Shown: positions 44,633 through 56,020, numbered from the stretch's first letter. The stretch is DNA of 64,000 nt from Symsagittifera roscoffensis (GCF_963678635.1 NC_087062.1:27180833-27244832), one strand, 5' to 3'. The notes: generated from the letters alone by a model not told the origin. Program-made: numbers and translations.

Positions 44633-47069
44633 GATTTTTAGAGAAAATAATATAGAGATTGCTGAAAAATTCTAATCAAGCTGATATTTTAGCAGAATCA
44701 GATGTAGGATCTCCTAATTCTATGAATTTTAACATGAATAATTTCAATTATCCACTAAATAAATTTTTGTTCTGGTTTTCTTCAATTTTTTTCTCAAAGA
44801 AAAATTTGATAGAACTATAGAGTTTTCTGCTTAATAAGTTCGGCAAAATACTGCTTAATAAGTTCAATTGTTACAGTTTTCATCTTGATTTACTTTCCTC
44901 AATCAATTTTTTAAAGAATCGCTCTTTTAGAAGTTTTTATTATTGCAGAATTATATAAGTAAGTTACCTTGCGTATTTCTACTTCCGAATGTTTTCAGAT
45001 TATAAACAATAGAGCAGCTCTTAAATTATTCTAAGAAATCAACGTGAAAATACACCTTTAAATTATCAGTTTATTGACATGATTTCGAATGCTTTAATCA
45101 ATTCACCGATTCTTTCTCACTTAGAAATTTTTGAGAAAACTTCCGACAAAAATCAAGACTAAAAAGCAATTAATAAGTATTTTAAATGAAAAGTGATTGT
45201 TAATGGTGCCAGAAGTTAAGTTTTTGCTGAAATAAGTATCTGTAGTAACTGAACAAGGGAACCTACAGGAAAAAAACGTACAATTTACGTGGTGACAATT
45301 AGGCGTTATCAGTTATAATTTTATCTCTGCCGGCAAATTGTTCGTTCAATTGATACTATTTTCTCCTAAATTCCCCAATTATGACCAAATTTTCTTGCAA
45401 AGTGAGTTTAATAGCGAAAACATGTAATAAGTAGGATAACCTCGAAACATAGAAAACTTATACGGAAAAATCATGAAAATAATATCGAGAGGCAACAGAG
45501 AGACAATCATCAGTTTTGAAGAAGATTTTGTTGAAAATCATACAATCGAAGAGATTTTTAGGAAAAATTTACACAAGTTTTAAACATTTTTAGCAGTAAA
45601 AATTTCATTTTTTATCATTGATCTGATTTTCATTGATTTTAATAATGTTAAAAACGTCTCAGAAATTGTAACTTTTGTACAAGCTTGGGTTGAAGTTTGA
45701 GAAAAAACTGAAGACGAGTTGGATCATGGAGGTTGATCTAGAAATTTCAAGGAAAATTGCTCTTATTGTTCAATTGAATGGAGATTTTTAGATTAATTTT
45801 GGTCAAATTGAACAAAAGTCAATTCATTACACAAATGAAAGATTAAAAATGTAAAACTTTGGATAGATTTGACTAATTTTTTTTTCTCGAAAATAACGAT
45901 TAATTACACTATTTTCCTCAGAAATTCAAAGAATTTTACAAATTATTTTTAACTAAAAAAAGGATAAATTGTATCGGTTTTTGTTATTTTGAGAGAAAAT
46001 TGTGGAAAAATTCATATTTTCATTCAAAGTTTTTGTATCACTGTCTCAAAACGATGCCAATTATAATACAATTAGAGCTTAATTTCACACTCTACACGTA
46101 ATTTTATTTTTCTTCAATTAGATCAGAAGCAGTGAAAAACTAGCCAAACCTTGAGATTTCTGCAATTTTTTCCAAAAACCTGAAATTTTGCAATTTTTTC
46201 CATAAAATTAGAAATTCTTTCAATTTTTTCCAAAAACATGAAATTTTTGCAATTTTTTCCCAAAAACTTGAATTTTTTTGAAGTTTCAGTAGGCTTCAAC
46301 CAGGAATCAGCTAAATTAAAAACTGTTTGAAAAGGTAAGATTGTTTAAAAAAATAGTTATTTGGTTAAATTATATCAAATCTTATCGTGTTTTGAACTTT
46401 TTTACAAAAAATTTCAGTTTCTTTGGTAAAAATTCCAATTTTTTGCCCATCTGACCATTGATTTACCATGAGCCAAGAAACATAAAACTTTTATTACACA
46501 ATCTACACGAAATACTCAAAAATTACATAACGCGTGCAGAGGTTTTTGCAAAAAAAACTTGACATTTCCACACAAAATCTAAAAAATACCGTTTTTTCTG
46601 ACCAATCTTTTATCATCACACTGAAACCTTACCATTCCCTATCTTAATACTTTAAGAAACCTATTCCTTGTGTTAATTCAATGATTTTCTAAACCTTATA
46701 CGTAGGGATATCTATTCACTATCCTATTACATGGGAAACTAAACACACTATCTTAAAATATGGTAAGATCGGGCGCCGAATAAATTTTCTGAAACTTATC
46801 ATCTTACCATCTCTAACTTATGGTAAGAAAGGTAAAACCTATAAAATATTTCAATACATAGGAAATCTACATAGGAAATCTATCTTAAAAAATAGCTCGG
46901 AGACCGGATGCTCTATTCCCTATCTTAATACATGGCGGTCTCCACCCACCCCCCATCCCCACTTCTCCTCACTTTTCTACTACTGTTCTATTTCACTATT
47001 GTAATTTGACTTGCAGAAAATAAAACATTTTGAACGAACCGAGAAAATTGAGTTATGTACGAGGTACTG
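44633..47069. other. AT-rich non-coding stretch
   Basis: No open frame of note. A tandem repeat of about 35-bp period with GCAATTTTTTCCAAAAAC runs from about 46155 to 46290. From 46625 to 46935 phrases such as ATTCCCTATCTTAATAC (about 46632 and 46915) and GGTAAGA are repeated, suggesting a short element. Confidence 0.5.
46155..46290 (+). repeat. Minisatellite, ~35 bp units
   Basis: Four imperfect copies of GAAATTTTTGCAATTTTTTC plus CAAAAAC. Confidence 0.7.
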
Positions 47070-47341
47070 TACTCATAGAGTAATTTCAGAAAAGGCACAC
47101 AGTCTGTTCGTCACGCTATCTATTTTTCGCCCGATATATTCGGGCAACTTCGTAGTCTAATACCAATCCTAATCTTACTCTTATATCTCCTAGTCTCAAA
47201 AGATCTAGTGTTTACTTGTATTTACGAGTTATTTCTTGGAGTTTATCCAGAAGAAGAACAACTTTAGTCTAACATTACGAGGCCAAACTGTGCACTGGAT
47301 AGGCGCACAATTTTTTGTGTCTATATGTTCCTGGATTCCAG
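47070..47341 (+). repeat. Dispersed repeats, copies at 16212 and 3156
   Basis: 47070-47275 matches 16212-16430 in the same orientation; 47299-47341 matches 3156-3195 inverted. Here both pieces are contiguous, so they may belong to one longer element with fragments elsewhere. Confidence 0.65.
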
Positions 47342-47504
47342 AGACAAGTCTTCAAATTTAATTCAAAATGTGAGTAAAATCCTCAAACAACATTTCAGTG
47401 GATTTCGCATGCATATAACTGTAACGTAAATTTTGTCGGCACATTTATTTTAATGCTGTTTCCGCAACAAGCAAATGTAGCTAGTTGTTCTAGATTCCGC
47501 AACT

Positions 47505-47645
47505 GTAAGTGGATTCCGAAAAATGTAAGTGGAATCCGTAAAATGTAAGTAAAACCCGCAAATGTAGTGGAGTCCGCAAAAATTGTATGAGGAATTTGCA
47601 AATGTATGCAGATTCCGCAAATTGTAGGTGGATTCCGCATTTTTG
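47505..47645 (+). repeat. Minisatellite with ATTCCGCAAATGTAAGTGG units
   Basis: About six units of 21 to 27 bp, each with TCCGCAAA(A)TGTA. The minus-strand frames 47395-47640 and 47450-47665 are repeats in translation and not genes. Confidence 0.8.
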
Positions 47646-47869
47646 TTTTTATAGTGAACTTGCATATGAATAATTAAATGCTAGAAGTGGATTATTTGAT
47701 TTATTATCTTTAGGAACGAGAAATTTGAAAGCAAGGACTTGTCCATTTGTCAGCGGAATCCACAAACAAGTCTTAAAACATTGGTTAACTATGCGGATGT
47801 CAAATCTTTCTTTTTCGGATGATTTTTGGGATCGGAAAATACAGTCATTGAAAGCCATTAAGGGCTTGT

Positions 47870-48170
47870 GATGGTTTGAATTAGTTTGAAATGGCAGTTC
47901 AGGGTTTGAAATGGCATTTAATGTTTGAAATGGGGACAGTTCAGTCACTCATAAGTATTTGAGATCAGATGGTTCAGTTGTGGTTAAGAAATCATCATCA
48001 GTGTTTGAGATGAGATGGTTCGGTTTGAAATGGTAGCTAAGTCACTCATCAGTATTCAAGATGAGATGGTTCAGTTGGTTCAGAAATTATCATCGTCTCA
48101 TCAGTATTTCAGATGAGGTGGCTCAGTATTTGAAACGAATATTTGAGATGAGATGGTTCAGTTTTTGAGA
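47870..48170 (+). repeat. Degenerate minisatellite, GAGATGAGATGGTTCAG units
   Basis: Words TTTGAAATGG, GAGATGAGATGGTTCAGTT and ATCATC(A/G)TC recur irregularly through 300 bp. Confidence 0.7.
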
Positions 48171-48599
48171 CGAGATAAAGGACCGCTCGATTGCATTTTT
48201 TGAAAGATGAACAAAAATGTCCTCTAAAAAATTGATTAAAAATCCTCGTTTAATTGAAACTGAAAAGAAAAACTTATACAAGCTGTAAAAAAACAGTACG
48301 AAAGTAAAATTTTGTATTGAAATGTTGTTGAACAATTGGATCAATTTTTCTGTTCTTTCCACGGATGTTTCTGAATCCTTTTCCTCGAAGTCTACACCTT
48401 CAACAAATCGTAAGTGTTGTCTCAATGGCTCACTGTGGTATTCATAGTCTGGTTTTTTTTGTTGAAATATTTGTCTACTTGGCTGTTTTGGCTGTTTCTG
48501 AATATTTTCTCTCGAAAACTTTACCTTCGACAAAGCGTCTCTGTTGTCTTGTTGACTCACTACGGTTTTCCAGATAAAGTAGTCTCCAGATAAAAACAC
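48123..48599 (-). CDS. 158-codon ORF with internal duplication, unknown
   Basis: The N-terminal half is Gln/Glu/Lys-rich and the C-terminal half Phe/Ile-rich. At DNA level 48360-48445 and 48490-48575 look like two copies of a segment of about 115 bp period (CTGTTTCTGAATATTTTCTC against GATGTTTCTGAATCCTTTTC), so part of the frame is a tandem duplication. It lies just downstream of the Artemis-like relic on the same strand, but I see no similarity to that protein's tail. It may be repeat-derived. Confidence 0.3.
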   Translation of the reverse strand: MFLSGDYFIWKTVVSQQDNRDALSKVKFSRENIQKQPKQPSRQIFQQKKPDYEYHSEPLRQHLRFVEGVDFEEKDSETSVERTEKLIQLFNNISIQNFTFVLFFYSLYKFFFSVSIKRGFLINFLEDIFVHLSKNAIERSFISSQKLNHLISNIRFKY

Positions 48600-48639
48600 T
48601 AAATTTTCTCCAGATAATGTTTGCCTTTACCTCTCTTAA

Positions 48640-49771
48640 TGAATAATTTTCTCTTTCCTCAACTTTGTACTCGAATCGTTTGACATGTTTGCGTTCTGAT
48701 GTTTGAGCGTATTTGAAATAAAAGCTTTCTCAGAGTCAAGCGCAGTATCTTTATCCGGACAAACCAAGGGTGTAATAATTTCGAGCTGCAGACTCGAAAG
48801 GAAATCAATTATTTCGTCAGCAGAAGAGTGCGAAGATTAACAGCACCGATTGGTTCTCTCAGACAATGCTTTAACCAATCTCCCATGCATTTTCTTGTTT
48901 TTAGTGAAAAACAGTGCGGTTGGAATGATTGTAAGCATTTCTGGACTTTGGATGCCCGGCTTGCAAGGCAGTCTTAAGTTCGCAGTTGCAGACGACGGCT
49001 TGCAGAAATGGATTTTGGTACTTTTGCCATCTAAGGTGAGTCAATTTTGAATTGACGCAATAAATTTGTACAGTTGTTAATGACATAATGAAAGGTGAAC
49101 TTAAGTGTTGAACCTAAAAGCAAGCTCTTTCATCAAAAACTCATAACCGTAGCAAGTTTTGTTACAAAAATGGATCACATTATTTTGAAACGAACAGAGC
49201 CATGCGGACATGGCTTGAACGATGGCTGAAAGGCAGCTCTCCCTACAAAATAGGAAATTGGAATCTGTTTTGCAAAACGTAGTGTCGATGTAAATATTAT
49301 TAAAATTGTGAACAGCAGCTTCTTGTCGAAAATATGGTTGAATCGCTTCGTACGACCAACTTACCATCTGAAATTGCCATTAAAAGAACAGATTTTTCTT
49401 TGGAAACTAGTAGGAACATTACTGAGCCTTTGCAGTGACCTGAAGGAATAAAAGTGACGGTTAGCTTATGAGTCTCGTCCCCTTCCGATGAAACATTCAA
49501 TGTTATCTCCTTATCTGAATCCAGAGGTATTAAATATGGAGTTAAATGAACATGAAGTGGCAAGGCACTCAAAAATGCAGCTGAAACTTTAGGAAAGTAA
49601 ATTTTAAGTTATAGTGTTTTAACCTTTCGAAGAGCTCAGGCTCATTATGGCCCACCATGTGATCTGTATGACAGTGAGAAAGAAAAAAACTGTAGATTTG
49701 AGGTTTTCACCATTGAAGCAATCAATTGAAACACCAAGAAATTCTCATATTGGACCGGAAAATTGTGACAT
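48640..49771 (-). pseudogene. DCLRE1C-like: Artemis/SNM1-family nuclease relic
   Basis: Artemis is a metallo-beta-lactamase/beta-CASP nuclease that trims DNA ends in non-homologous end joining. In order on the minus strand are a start at 49769-49771 (MSQFSGPI), VSIDCFNGENLKS, the zinc motif SHCHTDHMVGH (HxHxDH, 49659-49676), FIPSGHCKGSVMFLL (near 49440), IYIDTTFCKTDS and YGYEFLMKELAFRF (49101-49300), LQAGHPK (near 48955), and SSHSSADEIIDFLSSL (48780-48835). Breaks are TGA at codon 9 (49745-49747), a frame change at a seven-T run before the zinc motif, and TAA at 48837-48839. Short candidate introns of about 43 nt fit GT-AG rules (for example 49582-49624). The order and motifs make the family clear. 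Two independent stops favour a pseudogene over assembly error. Confidence 0.8.
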
Positions 49772-50205
49772 AATTATAGAAGGGAAAAGGAGGTATGAGC
49801 AGTGAGTTAATAAAATGAGGATTGAAGGTACATTTCTACAATTTTTAAGAAAGGATTTGATCACCACTTTTCGATCATCATGAGCCCGTGTAAACATCTA
49901 CATTCGAGTATAAACATCTCTCATCTCTCATTGGTTAACTTTTACAGTCAAAACTTTATTTTTTGGGCGCATCATTAACATTACACGAGTGGTCCGAAAA
50001 AAATAAGCAAGTATTTTCAGTAGAGCCAATTTTCTCAAACCAAAAAGAAATGATTGGGAATTGTAATTCCACTAACTACAAAAACGAAACAATTTAAATG
50101 ATATTTGCACCAATATAGAAGATTTGACATCGGGAAGCAGAGTAGGAAGCACAATTTTGGAAGGCAGTTTTGTCACAAAAGACTAACAAAATAAATTTTT
50201 ATAAT
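49772..50205. other. No supported gene
   Basis: AT-rich; the upstream region of the Artemis-like relic. Nothing else recognised. Confidence 0.5.
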
Positions 50206-50790
50206 TGACTTCTTTACTGATAAGTGGGCTGATATGACTATGTGACCGGCAAATGACGATGAGGCGTCTGTTACTGTGAGGCATACTGTGTAGGCATACT
50301 TTGAGGCAAACTGTGAGGCATACTGTGAAGCATACTGTGTAGGCATACTCTGAGGCATACTGTGTTTAGGCATACTAAAAAAAAATTTCTAGAAAACTAG
50401 TCAAAAAATTTTTTGAGAATTGGGATTTTGTAACTTACTGATAAGTGAGGGTCTGTGTGCAGGGTACTGTGTAAAGGCACAATGAGGCATACTGTGTAGG
50501 CATACTGAGGCATACTTTGTAGGCATCCTAAAGAAAATAGTTTCCTAACAAACTAGTGATGAAATATTTTAGTATAATGATTTGGGACTTGAGATTTTGA
50601 AACTTACTGATAAGGGTACTGTGTAGGGTACTGTGTAGGGTACTGTGGGTACTGTGGGTAGGCATACACGGCATACTGCGACAGCATTGGTTCTAAAAAT
50701 TAAACAATTTCTAGCAATTAGTTTTTACTAAAAAAAAACAATTTCTAATAAACTAATCATAAACCAGTTTAGTAATAAATTTCGAGATTT
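50206..50790 (+). repeat. Nested tandem repeat with AGGCATACTGTG units
   Basis: Three or more larger units of about 150 bp each start near CTTACTGATAAG (about 50213, 50435, 50606), hold an array of 10-12 bp words (AGGCATACTGTG, GGGTACTGTGTA), and end in AATTTCTA(G/A)(A/C)AAACTAGT. This is a minisatellite within a larger repeat. The minus-strand frame 50173-50373 (repeated QYASQYAS) is a by-product. Confidence 0.8.
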
Positions 50791-50794
50791 TGAA

Positions 50795-51240
50795 CATTTA
50801 CGAGGAGGCTCCGACCCCAGGCTGGGATGACCCAGCGGTTCTGCGTCCTCGGCCTTGAGCCCGGCCTGGCAGATTGGCAGTCCCGGCGACTGACGACGCT
50901 GCTCGTCCGCGACTGCGCCCCCTCCCGCTCGCCCAATTATACGGCAGAGTGTCATCGTCATCGCTGGAGGAGTCGACGATTTGGACATCCCAGACCACAG
51001 CGTGCCCGTGACCGCGCCCCCGCACGCATGAAAACGCAAAAGCGTCCGAGGCAGTGCTCTCCTCCTCGCCACTGAACGAGAGCATATCAAAGTCAGAGAC
51101 ATTCCTCAGCTGCTCCGATTCCGACTCCGAGTCCGAGTCCCGGAAGGGCTATACGGTCTCAACCTCTATCTGTTCGTCTGCCTCCTCATCCTCGTCCTCA
51201 TTTTCCTCCTCATCCTTGTCCGTGTCAGAGGAACTAAGTA
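50795..51240 (-). CDS. Acidic, Ser- and Arg-Gly-rich exon or ORF
   Basis: The open frame 50798-51085 reads MLSFSGEEESTASDAFAF, later VDSSSDDDDTLPYNW and SGRGRSRGRAASS. Upstream, in the same frame but before a TAG near 51150, lies a longer acidic stretch (DTDKDEEENEDEDEEADEQ). The codon positions and GC content (clearly higher than the AT-rich surroundings) suggest real coding sequence or a CpG-rich promoter. Acidic N-termini like this occur in piggyBac-derived proteins, but no transposase core was found. The plus-strand frames here are shadows. Confidence 0.4.
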
Positions 51241-51244
51241 AAGG

Positions 51245-52080
51245 TAAAACATGATTGATGTGGAGGAAGGGTTGGATGTTCTTTTGTGGTTTACACTGGG
51301 AAGGTTCAAGTTACTGGTCAAAGGTGGCAAGAAGAGGTTGTTCTTATGACACTAGGCTTAGTTAGTTTAACAATAAATAAGATCAAAAGCAACAATTACG
51401 GGTGCAAGAAGCTACTGAAGTGCGCCAAATCCTGCCGACAGAAGGGGACTTTGGATGAAACTCATCCGCCACCTTTCGCCAGCAAACAAAGCACAGCTTG
51501 TGCGCTACCCCCCCCCCATCGTGGCATCGTGGATCTGGTCTAGGAGTCTCCCCTCCTTACAACCAATCGGGTACATTTCATTGTCTGTTTGTTCAGTTTG
51601 TTCATTCATGTTTTCTGAAGTTCAGAAGTTCAGTTAGTTTTTCAGCAAACAGCAAGCTAAAAATTAGGATCATATTTTACAGCTGATAGAAAAAAAACTG
51701 TTTTTAATATGCCAATAACTAAATCTAGACGTTTTGTACAGATTCGTTGAAAAAGTTTTACACATTATCTAATATTCGAGTTCGCTATCAGGAAGTCTTC
51801 AGGCCCTTTTGCCTGATATAAGGGCGGGCATTGCTCCCATTGGAAATGCTCTGCTGGAAGAGACTGTCCATATCTTTTTTTCGTCAGCCTTTCTTTAGTT
51901 GTTGGCTTAAAATACAAAATTATCAAAGTTTAGCATGATAGGATAAAACGAGTTTTTGGGATGAATTGAGCATTTCAGTAGACGGGATGACGACAGTTTT
52001 TGGGATCAATTGATTTTTTCAGTATATGCGATTAAACTGGGTGCAGTTTTTGGGGCACAGAAGTAATTATTTCAGTACCT
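51245..52080. other. Mostly non-coding; possible decayed exons
   Basis: Open frames 51286-51543 and 51455-51637 have no motif and run through a C-run (about 51508-51516). On the minus strand, 51790-51880 could be a further exon of the JmjC gene but shows no recognisable motif. Confidence 0.35.
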
Positions 52081-52084
52081 GGAT

Positions 52085-52960
52085 TGAAATTTGGTCAGAG
52101 GTACTAAGGTAAATTATCCTGGCGTGGCGCTCCATCAGACTAACTTTCCGACACCGTCCAGCATCACAGCGAGGGTCACCACCGGGAAACATCGGTTTCC
52201 AGCCCAGAGGTTGCTGCATCAGATGTTCCTTGAATATCTAATTCTTGTTGACCAAATAAAATGTTTTGCAGCCTAAAAGAAAAAAGAACTAAATGGAACA
52301 GGTTTTCTATATTTCGGTGAAAAAAACGTGCACCAAACTTTGCTTAACCTTTCACTAAAATCTACATCACAGATGTACCGGAGAAATCCTGGTGAAGTGG
52401 TGTTACTGCACCAGCCTGCGATAACAGCAGGTAGCTTGACTCCTTTGTCAGTACTTCTGTATTCTCCAACTTCCTTTTATGAATGAGTCCCAACGACCCA
52501 TCCTTGACTGCTTTTGGGACAGAGAATTTTGTGGCGGCCGACAAGGGAGCATCAGCATCAATGATTTTCCAGAACATTGACGGCATTGATCGGAACAAAA
52601 TTTGAACATCAGCTGGCTTAACTGATCATATATTTTCTTAGGATGGAACACAAAGGTGAGATTAAACTTATTTGAAAATTGGACCACTCGTTGAATAGGT
52701 GTCTTTTTCTCTAAGTTTCTTCAAAGTTTCGTCAAAGAAAATGTCCCCGTACATTCAGCTGTCAAACTGGCAATTATCCGCAAACCCTGTTAGTTGGCTT
52801 TTGAACCCCTTGATGGGTTTTGCCGATGGAACTAACAAGCCATTAAACCAGTCTGACTGGATCCAGTTGACAAGATCAACGGCAGGCACGCACTGTTTTG
52901 ACTTCTAAGAAAATACCCAAAAAAGACGATCGAAAATTATTTAAAACGACTTTGAGCTAA
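52085..52960 (-). pseudogene. JmjC-domain protein, catalytic region
   Basis: JmjC proteins are Fe(II)/2-oxoglutarate dioxygenases, many of them histone demethylases. On the minus strand, 52376-52598 reads SYLLLSQAGAVTPLHQDFSG then TSVM; His-Gln-Asp (52386-52394) is the HxD iron motif in the expected context. A donor lies at the end of TSVM and a TTTTCTTTTAG acceptor near 52277, giving an intron of about 95 nt. The next exon (52085-52276) begins GCKTFYLVNKN and contains CRKVSLMERHARII, matching the strand order after HxD. An upstream exon at 52700-52910 (VDLVNWIQSDWF) carries an in-frame TGA. A stop follows NKN too. The second iron-binding His was not located. Probably a pseudogene of a KDM2/PHF8-like type; the subfamily is uncertain. 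Confidence 0.65.
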
Positions 52961-52968
52961 TTTTAGAT

Positions 52969-54345
52969 TCAGATACTTACTTGCAAAATTCTCTCTCTTA
53001 GTTCGCCATAATCAATTGGAGGTAACATGTCAATATGACTGGCACCACTCGCGCTACAAGAGCTGCCTGAAACCACGGCCAAACTCTGCGTTTTTTTTCC
53101 AAGAGCTTTTGGTTTCTGTATCCGCACCAGAGGAAGTCGTTGATCTGTCCTCAGATCTCCGTCAACCAGACTATGAAGTGGCGAAATGGAAACTGGTATG
53201 GTAGAGGAAACGGCGAAATGAACTCTGGTACGAGAAGAAGTGGATCTGGCCTCAGAAAGGGTCAATTCGGTACCTCGGGAATGATAAAATCCTGATTGGA
53301 GCAGCTTGCGCAACGATTGGCAATTAGCCGGTGACTTCTGAGGTATGCGAAGCAGAGGTATGCAGTAGCTGTAGTACCAGCAGTACCTGACCTGGAGCAG
53401 TGCCCTTGGAGCAGTATCCTTGTTCATTGATAGTACTTGTCACTTTTGGAGCAGTAACTGTAGTACCAACAATACCTCGAGCAGTGCCCTTGGAGATTTC
53501 ACCGTCAATCAGTGAAATAGAGGATGTTGATTTCGTTGAGGACTATTAAATAAAAAATATACGGCGTTTTGTTAGATACAATTTGAATGATCAAAGTGGG
53601 TTTCTCATCCTGCTGCTCAATTTTGCGCAAAATCGTCGCCAATTGTTCCTGCTTGTACCCGCTCCTCGCATCTGGCTCGTTTGGTTCCTGCTTGCACCAG
53701 GAAGTCGTCACATCATGCCCTTTTCTGCACGGCTCATGTTTGTTCCAGGAGGTCGTCCTGCTCGTCGTCTTGGTCATGGTCGTCTTTCTGATGGTTCCCA
53801 AAGCATTTTTTTACGGTAGTCCGTCTCGTTGTCCGCCTCTTCGTCGTTTTCGCAATACAGTCTAGTTGCGCAGCCGTGGACTGAACTATTTCGCTTAGTC
53901 CTAAAACAGTTTGATTGCGACATCAAAAAACATAAAGATCGATGGGTTCGTATCTTATTTCAAAAGCACACATTTTCACTCACTCTGATCATCGCCGTTT
54001 TCATTCTCGCAGATCAAACCTGCCCTCCTCTGCTTCACTCTGAATGGTAATTGGCACCCCTCATTAATGTCCCCCACAAAGTTATAACTTTTCCTAGTGG
54101 GAGAGAGCAGCTTTCCTTTGAGCCCAGATGTTAGATTGGCTCTTATCTTCTTCCAGCATCCAGGCGAAAACACATGCTCTGCATTTCTGTAACAGTCGCT
54201 GAAGTCCTCCGTTCCACAGAACATGCAAGTCAGTTTCTTCAGTTTCGTATCCCTCTTCTCGCATCGCTTTTCAGCAAAATGGCGGACCATGTTGCTTTTT
54301 TGCTAAAGTTGTAGCTCGCATTCTGGAAACGAAAAAAAAAATCAG
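52969..54345 (-). pseudogene. 5' half of the JmjC gene, copy 1
   Basis: Exons run in minus order. A zinc-finger exon (53976-54325) has NMVRHFAEKRCEKRD then LTCMFCGTEDFSDCYRNAEH, preceded by a TTTCCAG acceptor. A Lys/Asp-rich exon (53590-53890) has QKDDHDQDDEQDD. An exon at 52970-53250 has PLHSLVDGDLRTDQRLPLVR and ends LRERILQ at a GTAAGT donor. A TAG (54303-54305) replaces a Ser codon inside the first finger, and a one-base shift breaks the Asp-rich exon. The exons feed into the JmjC part downstream. The Cys-x2-Cys and later Cys/His suggest a second zinc site. Confidence 0.55.
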
Positions 54346-54719
54346 TCTAGGATTGAAATTCAGTCTAGGATTAAAATTGGTATGCCGACTATAATAAGGC
54401 TATGAAATCGTTAGCCCTCGTTACAAAATGAAGCCCTCATTACATTATAGAATTGATTCATATGTGAGATCGAGGAAAGGAAAAAGAGCCATTAAACTTT
54501 AGTGGAATCCGCAATTTCTTAAGCACTAGCTATCTATATCATTTTTTTGGAAACCCAGAATCAAACGTTTTGGAACCTTTGCCACATCAAATTTGTGATA
54601 TCCTTTAGTATGTGAAACCGGTACCTCAATTGTGAAATGCGATTCTTAACTTTATTTATTAAATACATTGTTTGATAATAATTAGCACGCAGTTTATTAG
54701 ACTAGAGGCAGGCATGATC

Positions 54720-56020
54720 TAACAAAATACCCAAAAAAGATTATCGAAAATAATTACAACGACTTTCAGCTAATTTCAGTTTCTGATGCTTACTTGCGAA
54801 AGTCTCTCTCTTAGTTCGTCATAGTCAATTGGGGGTACCATGACAATTTTACTGGCACTCGTGCTACAAGAGCTGCCTGAAACCACAGCAAAACTCTGCG
54901 GTTTTCTGCCACGAGTTTTTGGTTTCTGTATCCGCACCAGAGGAAGCCGTTGATCTGTCCTCAGGTCTGCGTCAACCAGACTATGAAGTGGCGAAATGGA
55001 ACTGGTAGAGGAAAGTTCGAAACGAAATCCTAGAGAAGTGGTACCATCCTTATTGGAGCAGCTGGCGCACCAATGGGCAACTGGCCGGTGACTTCCAAGG
55101 TATGTTCATTGAGAGTACTTGTCACTTCTGGAGCAGTTACTGTAGTACCAACAGTACCTGGAGCAGTGACCTTGGATATTTCACCGTCATTCAAGGAAAC
55201 AGAGGGCTAAAACAGTGATGTTGATTTAATTGCAGACTATTACATAAAAGAAATACGGTGTTTTTTTTACATACAATGTGAATGGTCAAAATGAGTTCAT
55301 CATCCTCCGTCTCCATTTTGCCCAAAATTGTCACCAATTGTTCCTGCTTGTACCCGCTCGTCGCAACTGGCTTGCTTGGTTCCTACTTGCACCAGGAAGT
55401 CGTCACATCATGCCCATTTCTGGACGGCTCATGTTGTTCTAGGAGGTCGTCTTGCTCTTCGTCTTGGTCTTTGTCGTCATTCCGCTGGTTCCCAACGCAT
55501 TTTTTTACGGTAGTCAGTCTCGTCGACTGCCACTTGGTTGTTTGCGTGATACAGTCTAGTTGCGCAGACGTGGACTGAATTATTTGGCTTAGTGCTAAAA
55601 CTAAAACAGTTTGAACACGATATCAAAAAACATATAGACCGATGGGTTCGTATCTTATTTCAAAAGCACACGTCTTCACTCACCTCGCAGATCAAAGTTG
55701 CCGTCCTCTGCTTCGCTCTGAATGATAATTGGCACCCCTCATTGGTGTCGCGCAAAGTTATAGCTTTTCCTAGAGGGAGAGAGCAGCTTTCGTTTCAGCC
55801 CAGATCTTCGATTGGCTCTTATCCTCTCCCAGCATCCAGGCGACAACACATGCTCTGCAGTTCTGTAGCAGTCGCTGAAGCCCTCCGTCCCACAGAACAT
55901 GCAAGTCAATTTCTTCAGTTTCTTATCCCTCTTCTCGTTTTGCTTTTCAGCAAAATGGCGGATCAAGTTGCTTTTTTGCGAAAATTGTAAGTCGCATTCT
56001 GGAAACGAAAAGAAAAACAA
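54720..56020 (-). pseudogene. 5' half of the JmjC gene, copy 2
   Basis: Tandem copy of the previous block without a JmjC part. The zinc-finger exon (55739-56020) is better preserved: ECDLQFSQKSNLIRHFAEKQ then LTCMFCGTEGFSDCYRTAEH. A two-base deletion after KSYNF shifts the frame; a good GAG/GTGAGT donor follows near 55683. The Asp-rich exon (55280-55540) keeps the frame that copy 1 lost but carries a TAG in place of Gln. The next exon (54790-55010) matches copy 1 (PLHSLVDADLRTDQRLPLVR). The copies complement each other's breaks, so both decayed after duplication. Confidence 0.55.

Noticed and set aside
44401-44655. 84-codon ORF across the N gap
   Set aside because: Translation passes through 200 N and has no meaning.
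47395-47665. Minus-strand ORFs of 71-81 codons with repeated Phe-Ala-Asp-Ser words
   Set aside because: Translation of a minisatellite, not a gene.
50827-51254. Plus-strand ORFs 50827-51075 and 51054-51254
   Set aside because: The Ser-rich peptide and the other frame are antisense of an acidic, Arg-Gly-rich minus-strand frame that looks more like a protein.
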